Shown here: in pieces, positions 15,214-15,911 of the stretch
Layout of the letters: each line of letters starts with the position of its first letter
Numbering within the stretch: position 1 is the stretch's first letter
Assembly (NCBI GenBank): GCA_947003675.1
Contig: CAMQPJ010000009.1
Span: forward strand, 1 to 15,911
Length of the DNA: 15,911 bases
Direction of reading: 5' to 3'
DNA from: an uncultured Collinsella sp.
GTDB lineage: Bacteria > Actinomycetota > Coriobacteriia > Coriobacteriales > Coriobacteriaceae
Position numbers and translations under genes: made by a program
Notes under the pieces: generated by a model
Seen by the model: only the letters and a program-made list of their open reading frames with translations
Told to the model about the DNA's origin: nothing
Database searches by the model: none

Positions 15214-15911
15214 CTACTGAGCGGTGTTGAGCGAACGCTTGACGGCATCACGCCAACCAGCGAGGTTGCTCTCACGGCGCTCGGCGGACATGTGAGGATG
15301 GAAGACTTTGACGATCTGAGCGTTTTGCTCCAACTCCTCCAGGTCCTCCCAATAGCCAACGGCAAGGCCCGCCAAGTACGCGGCGCCGATCGCCGTGGTC
15401 TCCACCGTCTCGCACTGCAGCACGGGGATATCCAGCAGATCGGCCTGGAATTGCATGATGAACTCGTTGCGCGAGGCGCCGCCGTCGACAGACAGGCGCT
15501 CAATCGAAAGCCCCACGTCCTGCTCCATGGCGCGTAGCACGTCATAACTCTGGTAGGCCATGGACTCGCAGGCCGCACGCACAATGGTCGCACGACTCGA
15601 GGCGCCGGTCAGGCCGCACACGATACCGCGAGCATGCGGGTCCCACCAGGGAGCGCCCAGGCCTGCGAAAGCGGGGACGAAGTAGCAGCCCTCGTTGTCG
15701 TTAATCGAAGTGGCGAGTTGCGCGGACTCGCTCACGCTCGAGATGATGCCCATGTTGTTGCGCAGCCAGTTCATGGTTGAGCCGGCAGCAAAGATAGAAC
15801 CCTCGAGCGCATAGCTGATCTTGCCGTCCGCGGCGATACCGATCGTGGAGACCAGACCGTTCTTGGATTCGACGATCTCGTCGCCGGTGTTCATGAGCAT
15901 AAAGCAACCCG
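15214..15911 (-). CDS. glpK: Glycerol kinase, C-terminal part (cut by window end)
   Basis: Glycerol kinase makes glycerol 3-phosphate from glycerol and ATP. About 232 residues, somewhat under half of the roughly 500-residue FGGY-family enzyme, lie in the window; the start is outside. The frame stays open to the last base. The visible part begins GCFMLMNTGD, a strongly conserved GlpK stretch, then shows ENGLVSTIGIAADGKISYAL, the ATP-domain motif SVDGGASRNEFIMQFQAD and TTAIGAAYLAGLAVGYW. No frameshift or stop is present. Its promoter and any glpF partner would lie to the right of the window. Confidence 0.96.
   Translation of the reverse strand, partial: GCFMLMNTGDEIVESKNGLVSTIGIAADGKISYALEGSIFAAGSTMNWLRNNMGIISSVSESAQLATSINDNEGCYFVPAFAGLGAPWWDPHARGIVCGLTGASSRATIVRAACESMAYQSYDVLRAMEQDVGLSIERLSVDGGASRNEFIMQFQADLLDIPVLQCETVETTAIGAAYLAGLAVGYWEDLEELEQNAQIVKVFHPHMSAERRESNLAGWRDAVKRSLNTAQ

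Overview
This window is a stretch of ordinary chromosome from a moderately GC-rich actinobacterium. The best guess is class Coriobacteriia, in the Collinsella neighbourhood. The guess rests on the style of the proteins, on a single F-type ATP synthase operon running atpI-B-E-F-H-A-G-D-C followed by murA, on frequent GTG and TTG starts, and on GC-rich terminators with poly-U tails. It comes from recognition, not from a search. No rRNA, tRNA, CRISPR array, transposase or phage gene was seen. The only gap close to 300 bases is the 280-base atp leader region.

Left part (1-4590). A hexose-phosphate mutase (minus) is followed upstream by a two-gene unit (minus): a DtxR/MntR-type metal-dependent repressor and a stand-alone zinc-type homocysteine S-methyltransferase, closed by its own terminator. 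Peptidase T (pepT, plus) is divergent from the repressor. The 120-base divergent gap holds a perfect 20-base palindrome lying across the -35 positions of both predicted promoters, a good candidate operator. Two strong terminators separate pepT from the convergent next unit.

Middle part (4660-7243). An LCP-family cell-wall ligase and murA form a minus-strand envelope pair. murA starts with TTG immediately after the terminator hairpin of the ATP synthase operon.

Right part (7280-14252). The full F1Fo ATP synthase operon is tightly packed, with stop/start overlaps at atpH/atpA and atpG/atpD. One 124-base gap precedes atpE, and a recognisable promoter lies upstream of atpI. The c subunit carries its carboxylate but lacks Na+-type ligands, so proton coupling is inferred. 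Subunit b has an unusual signal-peptide-like N-terminus.

Right end (14444-15911). Uracil phosphoribosyltransferase (upp) and the C-terminal half of glycerol kinase (glpK, cut by the window edge) lie on the same strand.

Most of the window is conserved housekeeping DNA. The points worth a second look are the palindrome with its repressor and that repressor's mixed metal site, the cluster of TATATA elements confined to the first 2.6 kb, the signal peptide on AtpF, and the terminator-to-murA junction.
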